Assembly (NCBI GenBank): GCA_947624445.1
Contig: CANQKF010000018.1
Span: forward strand, 1-32,560
Reading direction: 5' to 3'
Source: an uncultured Clostridia bacterium
GTDB taxonomy: Bacteria > Bacillota > Clostridia > Christensenellales > Borkfalkiaceae
Length of the DNA stretch: 32,560 nt
Notes under the pieces: generated by a model
What the model was told of the DNA's origin: nothing
Seen by the model: only the letters and a program-made list of their open reading frames with translations
The model's database searches: none
Part shown: positions 14,853-23,207 of the stretch, piece by piece
How the letters are laid out: every line of letters begins with the position of its first letter
How positions within the stretch are numbered: the first letter of the stretch is position 1
Program-made: the position numbers and the translations under genes

Positions 14853-15764
14853 ATGAAGCCAAAAGCGGCGAAATTTTTGCATATTTTGCGCCTTGTCCTG
14901 CCCTACCTGTGCGTCGCGGCGCTGATCTTCGGCGCCTTTCCCCCGCAGCGTTCCGCGCAGACTGCGGCGCAGCCCGTCGTGCGGATCTGGAACGTCGATA
15001 CCTTCGAGGGCGGGAAGGGCTCGCGGACGGGCTTTCTGCGGAACGTCGCGCGGAAGTTCGGTGCGCGGGAGGGGGCGTATTTTCTTGTCACGAGCTACAC
15101 CGCCGAGGGCGCCGAAGCGGCGTTTCTGGAGGGCGAACGGCCCGATCTGATCTCCTTCGGGCCGGGGCTCTCGTGCTTTCTCGAATGCGCCCGACCGCTC
15201 CCGTATTCCTTCTCCGCGGGGGAGGCGGAGGGCACGGTGCGCGCCGTGCCGTGGTGCAGCGGCGGCTACTATCTCTTTTCGGCGACGGACGATTTCACGC
15301 AGGCGGGGCGCACGGCGATCTCGGCGGGCGGGACCAATCTCGCGTGCGTTGCGGCGCGCTATGCGGACATCGCGGGCGAGGAGATGTCCTCCGAGGCGGC
15401 ATATACGGGCTTTCTTGCGGGGAAATACCGCTACTTACTCGGCACCCAGCGCGACGTGTGCAGATTTGCGGCGCGGGGCGCGTCCGTCTACCGGAGGGAA
15501 CTTGCGGGATACAACGACCTCTTCCAGTGCATCGCGCTGCTCTCGGCGGAGAAGGAGGAGATCTGCCTCGCGTTCCTCGCCGAGCTGCTTTCCCCGCAGG
15601 TGCAGGCGACGCTTTCCGAGATCGGTATGGCGTCCTATGCGGCGACGGGCAAGACCCGCGCGCCGAGCCTGTTTTCCGACCAAACCGCGCGCGCGGCGCT
15701 TGCCGAACGCGCGCGTGCGGGCGAACCCGTAAAAAATATCGACAAATTTCTAAAAACCGTTTGA
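14853..15764 (+). CDS. Orphan extracellular solute-binding-like protein
   Basis: 303 residues. An N-terminal hydrophobic segment at about 12-30 (LRLVLPYLCVAALIFGAF) acts as signal or anchor, with no convincing lipobox. The mature part starts VVRIWNVDTFEGGKGSRTGF, close to the opening strand of family-1 (UgpB/sugar type) solute-binding proteins. PDLISFGPGLS and VPWCSGGYYLFS correspond to later family segments. The family is usually 400 residues or more, so this copy is short, and no permease or ATPase gene is near. A sensory or envelope role rather than transport is possible. The start has no adjacent Shine-Dalgarno. The gene ends just inside the murB promoter. Confidence 0.7.
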   Translation: MKPKAAKFLHILRLVLPYLCVAALIFGAFPPQRSAQTAAQPVVRIWNVDTFEGGKGSRTGFLRNVARKFGAREGAYFLVTSYTAEGAEAAFLEGERPDLISFGPGLSCFLECARPLPYSFSAGEAEGTVRAVPWCSGGYYLFSATDDFTQAGRTAISAGGTNLACVAARYADIAGEEMSSEAAYTGFLAGKYRYLLGTQRDVCRFAARGASVYRRELAGYNDLFQCIALLSAEKEEICLAFLAELLSPQVQATLSEIGMASYAATGKTRAPSLFSDQTARAALAERARAGEPVKNIDKFLKTV

Positions 15765-15789
15765 AATATGCAGAGAAATGTGGTAGAAT
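15761..15789 (+). promoter_or_regulatory. Candidate murB promoter
   Basis: TTGAAA (15761-15766) and TAGAAT (15784-15789), 17-bp spacer, overlapping the stop of the preceding gene. The predicted start would fall in or just after the AAGGAG ribosome site, so the real start must lie slightly upstream or the match is fortuitous. Confidence 0.5.
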
Positions 15790-15803
15790 AAAGGAGCGTA
15801 AAT

Positions 15804-16694
15804 TTGGAGATCCATGCGTATTTGAAGCAGAAACTTCCCGCCCTCCCGACCGAGCGCGATTTTTCCTTCGCCCGCCATACGACGATCGGTTGCGGCGGGA
15901 CGGCCGCCCTCGCCGCATTCCCGCGAAGCGGTGCGGAAACGGCGCGTCTGCTCCGCGAACTCTCCGCGGAAAACATCCCGTATTGCTTCTTGGGTGCGGG
16001 GGCGAACGTGCTCCCCGCGGACGGAAGATTTGAAGGGGTCGTTGTGCGGTTCAGCCGCATGGACGCGCTCGTGCGGGACGGAAACACCGTGCTCTGCGGC
16101 GCGGGCGTGACGGTCGGTCGGCTCCTCCGCACGGCGCGCGCCTACGGGCTCGGCGGCGCGGAATTCCTCACGGGGATCCCCGCGAGCCTCGGCGGCGCGG
16201 TCACGATGAATGCGGGCGTGCGCGAAGGGCACATCGGCGACCTCGTGACGGGCGTTCTGGCGGTCGAGCACGGCGTTTTGCGCGAATATCTGCCCGCCGC
16301 ATGCGATTTCGGCGAAAAACAGAGCGTTTTTCAGCGCGGCGCCGCCGTATGCGCCGTTTGGCTCAAATTTTCTTCGCTTCCGCAGTCCGAGATCGACCGC
16401 CGTCTTTTCACCTTCCGCGCGGCGCGGGCGGGTCTCCCGAAGGGGCGCAGCATGGGCTGCGTGTTCGTCAATCCCGCGGGGAGATCGGCGGGCGAGATTA
16501 TCGAGCGCTGCGGGCTCAAGGGCGCCGCGGTCGGCGGGGCTTCCGTCTCGGAGCGGCACGCCAACTTCATTCTCAACCGCGGGGGGACGGCTGCGGACGT
16601 CGCGGCGCTGATCGCGCACGTCAGGCGGACGGTGTTCGAGCGCACGGGGATCCTGCTGCGCGAAGAGATCAAGCGGCTTCCCGGAAGTACATAA
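15804..16694 (+). CDS. murB: UDP-N-acetylenolpyruvoylglucosamine reductase
   Basis: FAD enzyme making UDP-N-acetylmuramate for peptidoglycan in the cytoplasm. 296 residues with FAD-binding FARHTTIGCGGTA, GAGANVLPADG and GIPASLGGAVTMNAG. The substrate-binding RAARAGLPKGRSMGCVF is followed by VGGASVSERHANFILN. The catalytic proton donor, usually Ser in a GS.F.NP motif, is Cys219 here (GCVFVNP); Cys occurs at this site in some other MurB proteins and should still work. Start is a TTG at 15804, supported by AAAGGAG 8 nt upstream and by alignment of the N-terminus. First gene of the murB-PHP-whiA-dnaE block; the PHP gene follows after 24 bp. Confidence 0.94.
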   Translation: MEIHAYLKQKLPALPTERDFSFARHTTIGCGGTAALAAFPRSGAETARLLRELSAENIPYCFLGAGANVLPADGRFEGVVVRFSRMDALVRDGNTVLCGAGVTVGRLLRTARAYGLGGAEFLTGIPASLGGAVTMNAGVREGHIGDLVTGVLAVEHGVLREYLPAACDFGEKQSVFQRGAAVCAVWLKFSSLPQSEIDRRLFTFRAARAGLPKGRSMGCVFVNPAGRSAGEIIERCGLKGAAVGGASVSERHANFILNRGGTAADVAALIAHVRRTVFERTGILLREEIKRLPGST

Positions 16695-16718
16695 TTTGAA
16701 TTTTTCCAACGAGGGAAT

Positions 16719-17489
16719 ATGAAACTTACGGCAGATTACCATACCCATACGACGTATTCGGACGGCAAGAACAGCGCCGCCGAGAATGCGGTCGCCGCGG
16801 AAAAAGCGGGGCTCGCCGAGATCGCGATCACCGAGCACGGGTATTCCCATATCTTTCGCGGGATCGCGCGCAAGGAGACGGAGGCATGGCTCGGCGAGGT
16901 GCGCGCGGCGGACAAGCTCTCCCGCGTGCGCGTGCTCACGGGCATTGAGAGCAACATCCGCGGCATCTCGGGGGCGTGCGATCTCACCGAAAAAGACTTC
17001 GAGAACTTCGACGTCTATCTCGCGGGCATCCACATCGTCATCCGCTACGAACATCCCTCCGACCGCAGGATCGGATGGGGGGGATGGTTCCGCAGGACCT
17101 TTCACGTCAAACCCTCCGCGTCCTTCGTCAGGGATGTGACGCGCGCCTATATCCGTGCGATCGAAAACAATCCCATCGACATCATCACGCACCTCAACTA
17201 CCAGACCTTTGCGGACGCCGCCGAAGTCGCGAAGTGCTGCGCGGACTACGGGACTTACCTTGAGATCAGCTCCAAAAAGCCGCACCTCTCCGACGACGAG
17301 CTCGCCGCATGCGTGAACACGGGCGTGCGGTTCGTCGTCAATTCGGACGCGCACTCGGTGGACCGCATCGGCGATACCAAGCTCGCCGAGGAGGCCATTG
17401 CGCGCGCCGGCGTGCCGCTCGACCGCATCGACAACATCGACGGGCGCTTCCCGAAGTTCCGTTTTGCGGAATACAAAAAGCACATGTGA
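16719..17489 (+). CDS. PHP-domain metal-dependent hydrolase
   Basis: 256-residue cytoplasmic PHP-family phosphoesterase. It shows all four PHP metal motifs: DYHTHTTYSDG (His8, His10), ITEHGYSH, TGIESNI (Glu) and NSDAHSVDRIGD near the C-terminus. The family contains histidinol phosphatases and YcdX-like phosphatases; the substrate of this branch is not known. In Clostridia a PHP gene is regularly found between murB and rapZ/yvcK/whiA, which is the context here. ATG 16719 follows GAGGGAAT; the whiA start is only 13 bp after its stop, so cotranscription is likely. Confidence 0.88.
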   Translation: MKLTADYHTHTTYSDGKNSAAENAVAAEKAGLAEIAITEHGYSHIFRGIARKETEAWLGEVRAADKLSRVRVLTGIESNIRGISGACDLTEKDFENFDVYLAGIHIVIRYEHPSDRRIGWGGWFRRTFHVKPSASFVRDVTRAYIRAIENNPIDIITHLNYQTFADAAEVAKCCADYGTYLEISSKKPHLSDDELAACVNTGVRFVVNSDAHSVDRIGDTKLAEEAIARAGVPLDRIDNIDGRFPKFRFAEYKKHM

Positions 17490-17502
17490 GCGGAGGGGGG
17501 GC

Positions 17503-18375
17503 ATGAACTTTACGAGCGAGATCCGTCGGGAGCTTCTACGCACGCCGCCCGGGCCTTCCTGTTGCCAGGCGGCGCTGCTTGCGGGGTTCCTGCGCACGAG
17601 CGGAACGGATACGGGAGAGCGCGTCTTTTTCACCTGCGAGGAGGAAGAGGTCGCGGAATACATGCTCTCCGTCATCGAGGAGCGCCTGCACATCGTGATG
17701 ACGCTCACCGAGGCCATCCGCGATCCCATCAACAAGCGGCCGCGGCTGACCTTTTCGCATGCGGGCGGCGCATGGCGGGAGATCGCAGAACTCTCCTGCG
17801 CGTCGCTCCCCGATCACTGCGCCCGCGCCTTTTTGAAGGGCGCCTTTCTCGGGAGCGGGAGCTGCACCCTTCCGCGGGGCGGGAACGCGACGGGCTACCA
17901 CCTCGAAGTCGTCTTTCGCGGCGAGGAGGACGCGGCGGGCTTCGTCGAACTGCTCGACGGCCTGCAACTGCTCGGCAGCGTCGCGAAGCGCGGGGAAAAG
18001 CGCATCGTCTACTGCAAGAGCCGCGAGGGGATCGGAGACTATCTCTCCGTGCTCCGCGCAGAGGGGGCGCTCCGCAAGCTCGAGGCGATCTCCGCGGCGC
18101 GGGAGGAGCGCAACAACGAAAACCGCGTGACCAACTGCATGGCGGGCAATTTCGATAAGGCGGCGATCGCGAGCGCGCACCAGGTCGTGACGATCTCGGC
18201 GATGCGCGATGCGGGGAAGCTGTTTGCCCTGCCCGAACCCCTCAAAGAGGCCGCGCTGGCGCGCCTCGAACATCCCGAGCTCTCGCTCGCAGAGCTCGCC
18301 GAGACCTTAAAGATCTCGAAAAGCTGTCTCAATCACAGGCTGCGCAGGCTCATGGCGCTGGGCGGCAAGGGGTGA
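17503..18375 (+). CDS. whiA: Sporulation/division regulator WhiA
   Basis: DNA-binding protein of Gram-positive bacteria that influences cell division and chromosome segregation. 290 residues. The N-terminal half is a degenerate LAGLIDADG homing-endonuclease fold (CCQAALLAGFLRTSG, then CARAFLKGAFLGSGSCTLPRG). The C-terminal helix-turn-helix is LSLAELAETLKISKSCLNHR. It also has the conserved NRVTNCMAGNFDKAA. Slightly shorter than usual (about 300-315). ATG 17503 has GGAGGGGGG directly upstream; the longer frame to 17398 overlaps the PHP gene. In most Clostridia rapZ and yvcK sit just upstream; both are absent here. Confidence 0.95.
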   Translation: MNFTSEIRRELLRTPPGPSCCQAALLAGFLRTSGTDTGERVFFTCEEEEVAEYMLSVIEERLHIVMTLTEAIRDPINKRPRLTFSHAGGAWREIAELSCASLPDHCARAFLKGAFLGSGSCTLPRGGNATGYHLEVVFRGEEDAAGFVELLDGLQLLGSVAKRGEKRIVYCKSREGIGDYLSVLRAEGALRKLEAISAAREERNNENRVTNCMAGNFDKAAIASAHQVVTISAMRDAGKLFALPEPLKEAALARLEHPELSLAELAETLKISKSCLNHRLRRLMALGGKG

Positions 18376-18404
18376 TCGCCCCGCGGATACCAACGAGGAT
18401 CCCG

Positions 18405-21400
18405 ATGACCGATTTTGTACATCTTCATCTTCATACCGAATACAGTCTTTTGGACGGCGCAGTCAAAGTCGACGATCTCATCGACCACTGCGTCCGCGAG
18501 AAGATCGATGCAGTTGCCGTGACCGATCACGGCAACATGTATTGTTCGCTCAAATTTCTCGAAAAGTGCGTAAAAAATAAGATCAAACCGATCTTGGGGT
18601 GCGAGTTCTACGTCGTCAACAACCACAGCGCAAAGGAAAACCAGCATGCCGACCATCTCATCCTGCTCGCCAAGAACAAGCAGGGCTACGTCAATCTCGT
18701 GCAGCTCGATTCCATCGCCTTTGTCGACGGCTACTACTACCGCCCGCGCATCGACTACGAAGTGCTGAAAGCGCACACCGAGGGCGTGATCTGCCTCTCC
18801 GCCTGCCTTGCGGGGCGCATCCCGCGCCTGCTTCTGGCGGGGGAATACGAGAAGGCCAAGGCGTTCGCGCTCGAACTCAAGGGGATGTTCGGCGAGGACT
18901 TCTATCTCGAGATCCAGGACCACGGCATCCCCGAGCAGAAGCAGGTCCTGCCGCTCATCGTGCGCATCTCCCGCGAGACGGGGATCCCGCTCGTCGCGAC
19001 GAACGACGTGCACTATCTGCACAAGGAGGATTGGGAGGCGCAGGACGTTCTGATGTGCATCCAGACCCGCCGCACGCTTGACGATCCCACCCGCATGCGG
19101 ATGCAGACGCACGAATTCTACATGAAATCGGGCGAAGAGATGGCGGAGATCTTCAAGGCGTACCCCGAGGCGATCGCCAACACGCGCGCGATCGCCGACA
19201 AGGTCTCCTCGACCGATCTTCCCTTCAAGATCAAGCCGAACGGCGTGCCCGAATACGATAAATCGCTCATCCCGCTCTACACCGCGGACGACGGCACGCC
19301 CTCGCCCGAATTCCTCGAGCGGCTCACGTGGGAGGGACTTCCCAAGCGCTATCCCGATCTCACCGACGAGATCAGGCAGCGCGCCGAATACGAGCTCTCC
19401 GTCATCATCAAGATGGGGTTCGCCGATTACTTCCTGATCGTCTGGGACTACATCAACTGGTCCCGCCTGCACGGCATCCCCGTGGGTCCCGGGCGGGGCT
19501 CGGGCGTCGGGAGCATCGTCGCCTACGCGATCGGCATCACCAACGTGGACCCGCTCCGCTACGACTTGCTCTTCGAGCGGTTTTTGAACCCCGACCGCGT
19601 CTCCATGCCCGATTTCGATGTCGATTTCTGCACCGAACGCAGGGGGGAGACGATCGAATACGTCCGCAGGCGCTACCATCCCGAGAACGTCGCGCAGATC
19701 GTGACGTTCGGGACCCTCAAATCCCGCGCCGTCATCAAGGACGTCGGGCGGGTCATGCGCGTGCCCTACGCCGAGACCGACCGCGTTACCAAGCTCATGG
19801 ACGGGCGCTCTTCCATCCGCGAGCTCCTCGGCAGGAACATCGAGGAGTGCAAGGCGAAGGCGGACCGCCTCGCGAAGGAGTTCGAAACCGCGCAGGCGCA
19901 GGGCGCGCAGACCAACGAAGAGAAGATGAAGCTCGCGGATCTTGAGGGCAAGCTCGGCGAGGCGAAGAAGGCGCTCGCCGACCAGGAGGGGCGCCGCAAC
20001 GGCGAATTCATCGAGATCTACGAAAACGACGAGACGCTGCGCAGGGTCATCGACATGGGGCTCAAGCTCGAGGGCATGCCGCGCAACACTTCGATGCACG
20101 CCGCGGGCGTCGTCATTTGCCGCAAAAAGATCGCGGACAACGTTCCGCTCTCGCGCAACGGCGAGGATATCACGACGCAGTTCGACATGAAGGAAGTGGA
20201 ATCCATCGGGATGCTCAAGATGGACTTCCTCGCGCTCGCAACGCTCACCGATATCCAGAAGGCGTGCGATTACATCCTCGAAGATACGGGGAGGAAGATC
20301 GAATTCGGGCAGGAGTGCAACGACGCGGGCGCCTACCAGCTCATCTCCGAGGGGGATACCGACGCGGTGTTCCAACTCGAACAGGGGGGCATGAAGCGGT
20401 TCATGAAACAGCTCCAGCCGACCTGCCTCGAGGACCTCATCGCGGGCATCTCGCTCTACCGCCCGGGGCCCATGGATTTCATCCCCGCCTATCTGAAAAA
20501 CCGCGAGGATCCCGCGCACATCCGCTATCTCACGCCCCTTTTGAAGCCCATTCTCGAAAAGACGTACGGCGTCATCATCTACCAGGAGCAGGTCATGCAG
20601 ATCTTCCGGAATCTTGCGGGCTACTCGCTGGGGCAGGCCGATCTCGTCCGCCGCGCGATGTCCAAAAAGCACCTCAACGAGCTGATGGAGCAGAAGGATA
20701 AGTTCATCTACGGCGATCTCGACAAGGGGGGGCACATCACGGGCTGCCGCGCGCACGGGATCCCGCCCGAAGTCGCCGCCGAGCTCTTTTCGCAGATGGA
20801 GAGCTTTGCCTCCTATGCGTTCAACAAATCGCACGCCGCGGCGTACGCCGTCGTCACCTACCAGACGGCCTACCTCAAACGGTACTACCCCAAGGAGTTC
20901 CTCGCGGGCGTGCTCAACAACAGGATCGACAAGATCGACGAGATCGCAAAATACGTCGTCTACATGAAGGAAAAGAACATTCCCGTCTACCCGCCCGACG
21001 TCAACCTCTCGAAGGCCTACTTCTCGGTGCAGGGCGGAGGGGTGCGCTTCGGGCTCTGCGCGCTGCGCGGGGTGGGCAGGAGCGCGATGGAGGCAGTCAT
21101 CGAGGAGCGCGAACAGCACGGGCAATTCGCGGATTTCTCGGATTTCCTCATGCGGTGCACGAAATTCATCAACAAGCGCATGGTCGAAGCGCTGATCTTC
21201 GGCGGCGCCTTCGACAGCATGGGCCGCCACCGCAGCCAGTATGCCGCCGTCTACGAAGAGCTCATGCGGCGCATCTCGGGCATAGATAAGCAGCGCGGCG
21301 GGCTCCAGATGTCGCTGTTCGGGGACTTCATCAAGGAGGAGCCGCCCAAGGTCGAATATCCCGATCTGCCCGAATGGGAGACCGCGGATCTGCTCTCCAA

Positions 21401-22049
21401 GGAGAAATCCGTGCTCGGCGTCTACGCGAGCGGGCATCCCTTCGCGGCGCATGCCGCGCACTTCGCGCACTGCAATTTCCACTGCGGCATGCTCTCGGAC
21501 TACATCGAGGACGAGGAGACGGGCGACCGCATTTACCAGCGCATCAAGACGGGCGACGTCGTCTCGATGGGGGGGATCGTCTCCGCCATCAAGAAGCTCA
21601 ACACCAAATCGGGCACGCCGATGGCGTTCGTCACGATCGAAGATCTCTACGGCAGCATCGAATGCGTCGTGTTTTCCCGCCTCTACGAGCGCGCGAAGTC
21701 CTTCCTGCGCCAGGACGTCATCGTCAGCATCTCGGGAAAGATCGACATCGCGCCCGAAAAGCTGCCCGTGATCGTCGCGGAGAACATCGAGGCGTACGTT
21801 CCCGCAGACGAAGCGGCCCCGCCGAAGGAGGAGCAGCCGAGAGAGGAGGTGCTTTGGCTGGACGCCAGAGCGCTCGGGGAGGAGACCTTGCGGGAGCTGC
21901 TCGATACGCTCGGGGACTACGCGGGAAGCAAGCGGGCGAAAGTTTTGCACGGCGGCAAGCGCTACGAAGTCTCGGTCAACCTCAACCGCGCGCTGCTCGC
22001 CGAGCTCTACACGTTTTTGCCCGCCTCCTGCATCAAAGTCGTATCATAG
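18405..22049 (+). CDS. dnaE: DNA polymerase III alpha subunit
   Basis: Replicative polymerase subunit, 1214 residues. The N-terminal PHP domain has HLHTEYSLLDG, VTDHGNMY and GCEFYVVN. The palm catalytic acids are Asp403 and Asp405 (MPDFDVDF) with the third at Asp607 (KMDFLALATLT). RPGPMDFIPAY, the HhH region and a C-terminal OB fold (GDVVSMGGIVSAIKK) complete it. A Lys/Glu/Ala-rich insertion of about 45 residues (482-530) lies between SSIRELLG and the conserved RNTSMHAAGVVI. ATG 18405 has GAGGAT just upstream; a GTG at 18372 overlapping the whiA stop is the alternative. Likely cotranscribed with whiA; pfkA follows after 110 bp with its own promoter. Confidence 0.96.
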   Translation: MTDFVHLHLHTEYSLLDGAVKVDDLIDHCVREKIDAVAVTDHGNMYCSLKFLEKCVKNKIKPILGCEFYVVNNHSAKENQHADHLILLAKNKQGYVNLVQLDSIAFVDGYYYRPRIDYEVLKAHTEGVICLSACLAGRIPRLLLAGEYEKAKAFALELKGMFGEDFYLEIQDHGIPEQKQVLPLIVRISRETGIPLVATNDVHYLHKEDWEAQDVLMCIQTRRTLDDPTRMRMQTHEFYMKSGEEMAEIFKAYPEAIANTRAIADKVSSTDLPFKIKPNGVPEYDKSLIPLYTADDGTPSPEFLERLTWEGLPKRYPDLTDEIRQRAEYELSVIIKMGFADYFLIVWDYINWSRLHGIPVGPGRGSGVGSIVAYAIGITNVDPLRYDLLFERFLNPDRVSMPDFDVDFCTERRGETIEYVRRRYHPENVAQIVTFGTLKSRAVIKDVGRVMRVPYAETDRVTKLMDGRSSIRELLGRNIEECKAKADRLAKEFETAQAQGAQTNEEKMKLADLEGKLGEAKKALADQEGRRNGEFIEIYENDETLRRVIDMGLKLEGMPRNTSMHAAGVVICRKKIADNVPLSRNGEDITTQFDMKEVESIGMLKMDFLALATLTDIQKACDYILEDTGRKIEFGQECNDAGAYQLISEGDTDAVFQLEQGGMKRFMKQLQPTCLEDLIAGISLYRPGPMDFIPAYLKNREDPAHIRYLTPLLKPILEKTYGVIIYQEQVMQIFRNLAGYSLGQADLVRRAMSKKHLNELMEQKDKFIYGDLDKGGHITGCRAHGIPPEVAAELFSQMESFASYAFNKSHAAAYAVVTYQTAYLKRYYPKEFLAGVLNNRIDKIDEIAKYVVYMKEKNIPVYPPDVNLSKAYFSVQGGGVRFGLCALRGVGRSAMEAVIEEREQHGQFADFSDFLMRCTKFINKRMVEALIFGGAFDSMGRHRSQYAAVYEELMRRISGIDKQRGGLQMSLFGDFIKEEPPKVEYPDLPEWETADLLSKEKSVLGVYASGHPFAAHAAHFAHCNFHCGMLSDYIEDEETGDRIYQRIKTGDVVSMGGIVSAIKKLNTKSGTPMAFVTIEDLYGSIECVVFSRLYERAKSFLRQDVIVSISGKIDIAPEKLPVIVAENIEAYVPADEAAPPKEEQPREEVLWLDARALGEETLRELLDTLGDYAGSKRAKVLHGGKRYEVSVNLNRALLAELYTFLPASCIKVVS

Positions 22050-22100
22050 GGGGATCGGGAAAAAATTTTCCGAAAAGCCCGAAAAAAAACAAAAACCCTC

Positions 22101-22129
22101 TTTTCATTTGCGGAAAAGTCTGTTATAAT
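22101..22129 (+). promoter_or_regulatory. Candidate pfkA promoter
   Basis: A perfect TATAAT at 22124-22129 with a weak -35 (TTTTCA, 22101-22106) at 17 bp. Expected start near 22136 gives a 24-nt leader before the GGAGG ribosome site and ATG. Confidence 0.65.
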
Positions 22130-22159
22130 GATGATCAGCGGGAATTACGGAGGTTAAGA

Positions 22160-23122
22160 ATGAAGCGAATCGGTTTACTTACGAGCGGTGGGGACGCGCC
22201 GGGCATGAACGCGGCGATCCGCGCGGTCGTTCGGACGGGGATCTATTTCGGCATGGAGGTCTATGGGATCGAGCGCGGCTACGCGGGGCTCATCGACGAT
22301 ACGATGATGCCCATGGAAATGCGCAGCGTTTCGGATATTGTCCAGCGCGGCGGCACCAAGCTCCGCACCGCGCGCTGCCTCGAGATGCTCACGGTCGACG
22401 GGCAGAAAAAGGCGGTCGAGACGCTCGAGCGCAGGGGGATCGAAGGGCTGGTCGTCATCGGCGGCGACGGCAGTTTCCGCGGCGCGAAGTGCTTGACCGA
22501 GAATTACGGGATCCCTACGATCGGCATTCCCGGAACGATCGACAACGATCTCGAGTATACCGATTACACGCTCGGCTTCGATACGGCCGTCAACACCTGC
22601 CTCGAAGTCATCAATAAACTGCGCGACACGATGAATTCGCACGAGCGCATCTCCGTCGTCGAAGTCATGGGGCGGCACTGCGGCGATATCGCGCTGTATG
22701 CCGGCATCACCTCGGGCGCGGAGATCATCATCGTCCCCGAGATCGCCTACGATCTCGACGACATCGTCATGCGGATCAACCGCTCGCGCGCCAACGGCAA
22801 GCATTCCAACATCATCGTCGTCGCAGAGGGCGCGACGAGCGCGGAGGCGTTTGCGAAGCAGTTGCAGGAAGTCACGACGTATTCCGTCCGCGCGACGAAC
22901 ATCGGGCACATCCAGCGCGGCGGCTCGCCCTCGATGGCGGACCGCATGCTCGCCGCACAGTTCGGCAACAAGGCCGTCCGTCTGCTCAAAGACGGCATCG
23001 GCAACCGCGTCGTCGGCATCCACAAGAATGAGATCATCGATATGGATATCATCGAAGCCGTCTCCATGAAGAAGCGCTTCAACTATGAGCTCTACGAGAC
23101 GCTCCAGATGATCTCGATGTAA
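22160..23122 (+). CDS. pfkA: ATP-dependent 6-phosphofructokinase
   Basis: Committed step of glycolysis, fructose 6-phosphate to fructose 1,6-bisphosphate. 320 residues with LLTSGGDAPGMNAAIR (7-22), ATP loop VIGGDGSFRGA (Gly104, so ATP- rather than pyrophosphate-dependent), catalytic PGTIDND (124-130, Asp128) and MGRHCGDIALYAG. The substrate-binding IQRGGSPS is also present. Length and motifs are those of the bacterial allosteric enzyme. ATG 22160 follows a strong TACGGAGG. It lies downstream of dnaE, the usual Bacillota order dnaE-pfkA; pyk, often next, is replaced by a PfkB kinase. Confidence 0.97.
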   Translation: MKRIGLLTSGGDAPGMNAAIRAVVRTGIYFGMEVYGIERGYAGLIDDTMMPMEMRSVSDIVQRGGTKLRTARCLEMLTVDGQKKAVETLERRGIEGLVVIGGDGSFRGAKCLTENYGIPTIGIPGTIDNDLEYTDYTLGFDTAVNTCLEVINKLRDTMNSHERISVVEVMGRHCGDIALYAGITSGAEIIIVPEIAYDLDDIVMRINRSRANGKHSNIIVVAEGATSAEAFAKQLQEVTTYSVRATNIGHIQRGGSPSMADRMLAAQFGNKAVRLLKDGIGNRVVGIHKNEIIDMDIIEAVSMKKRFNYELYETLQMISM

Positions 23123-23207
23123 ACGGCGACTTGCCCGCATATCATATATATAAATATGGTATAGCGGACGGACCGCGATCGTGCGGTGCGCAGTCAGGGG
23201 GATAGAT

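Noticed and set aside
18333..21950. 1205-codon minus-strand open frame opposite dnaE
   Set aside because: Antisense shadow of a high-GC gene; the plus strand encodes all DnaE motifs.
22063..22078. GGAAAA-AA-TTTTCC stem after dnaE
   Set aside because: Weak AT-rich stem without a following U-tract; not convincing as a terminator.
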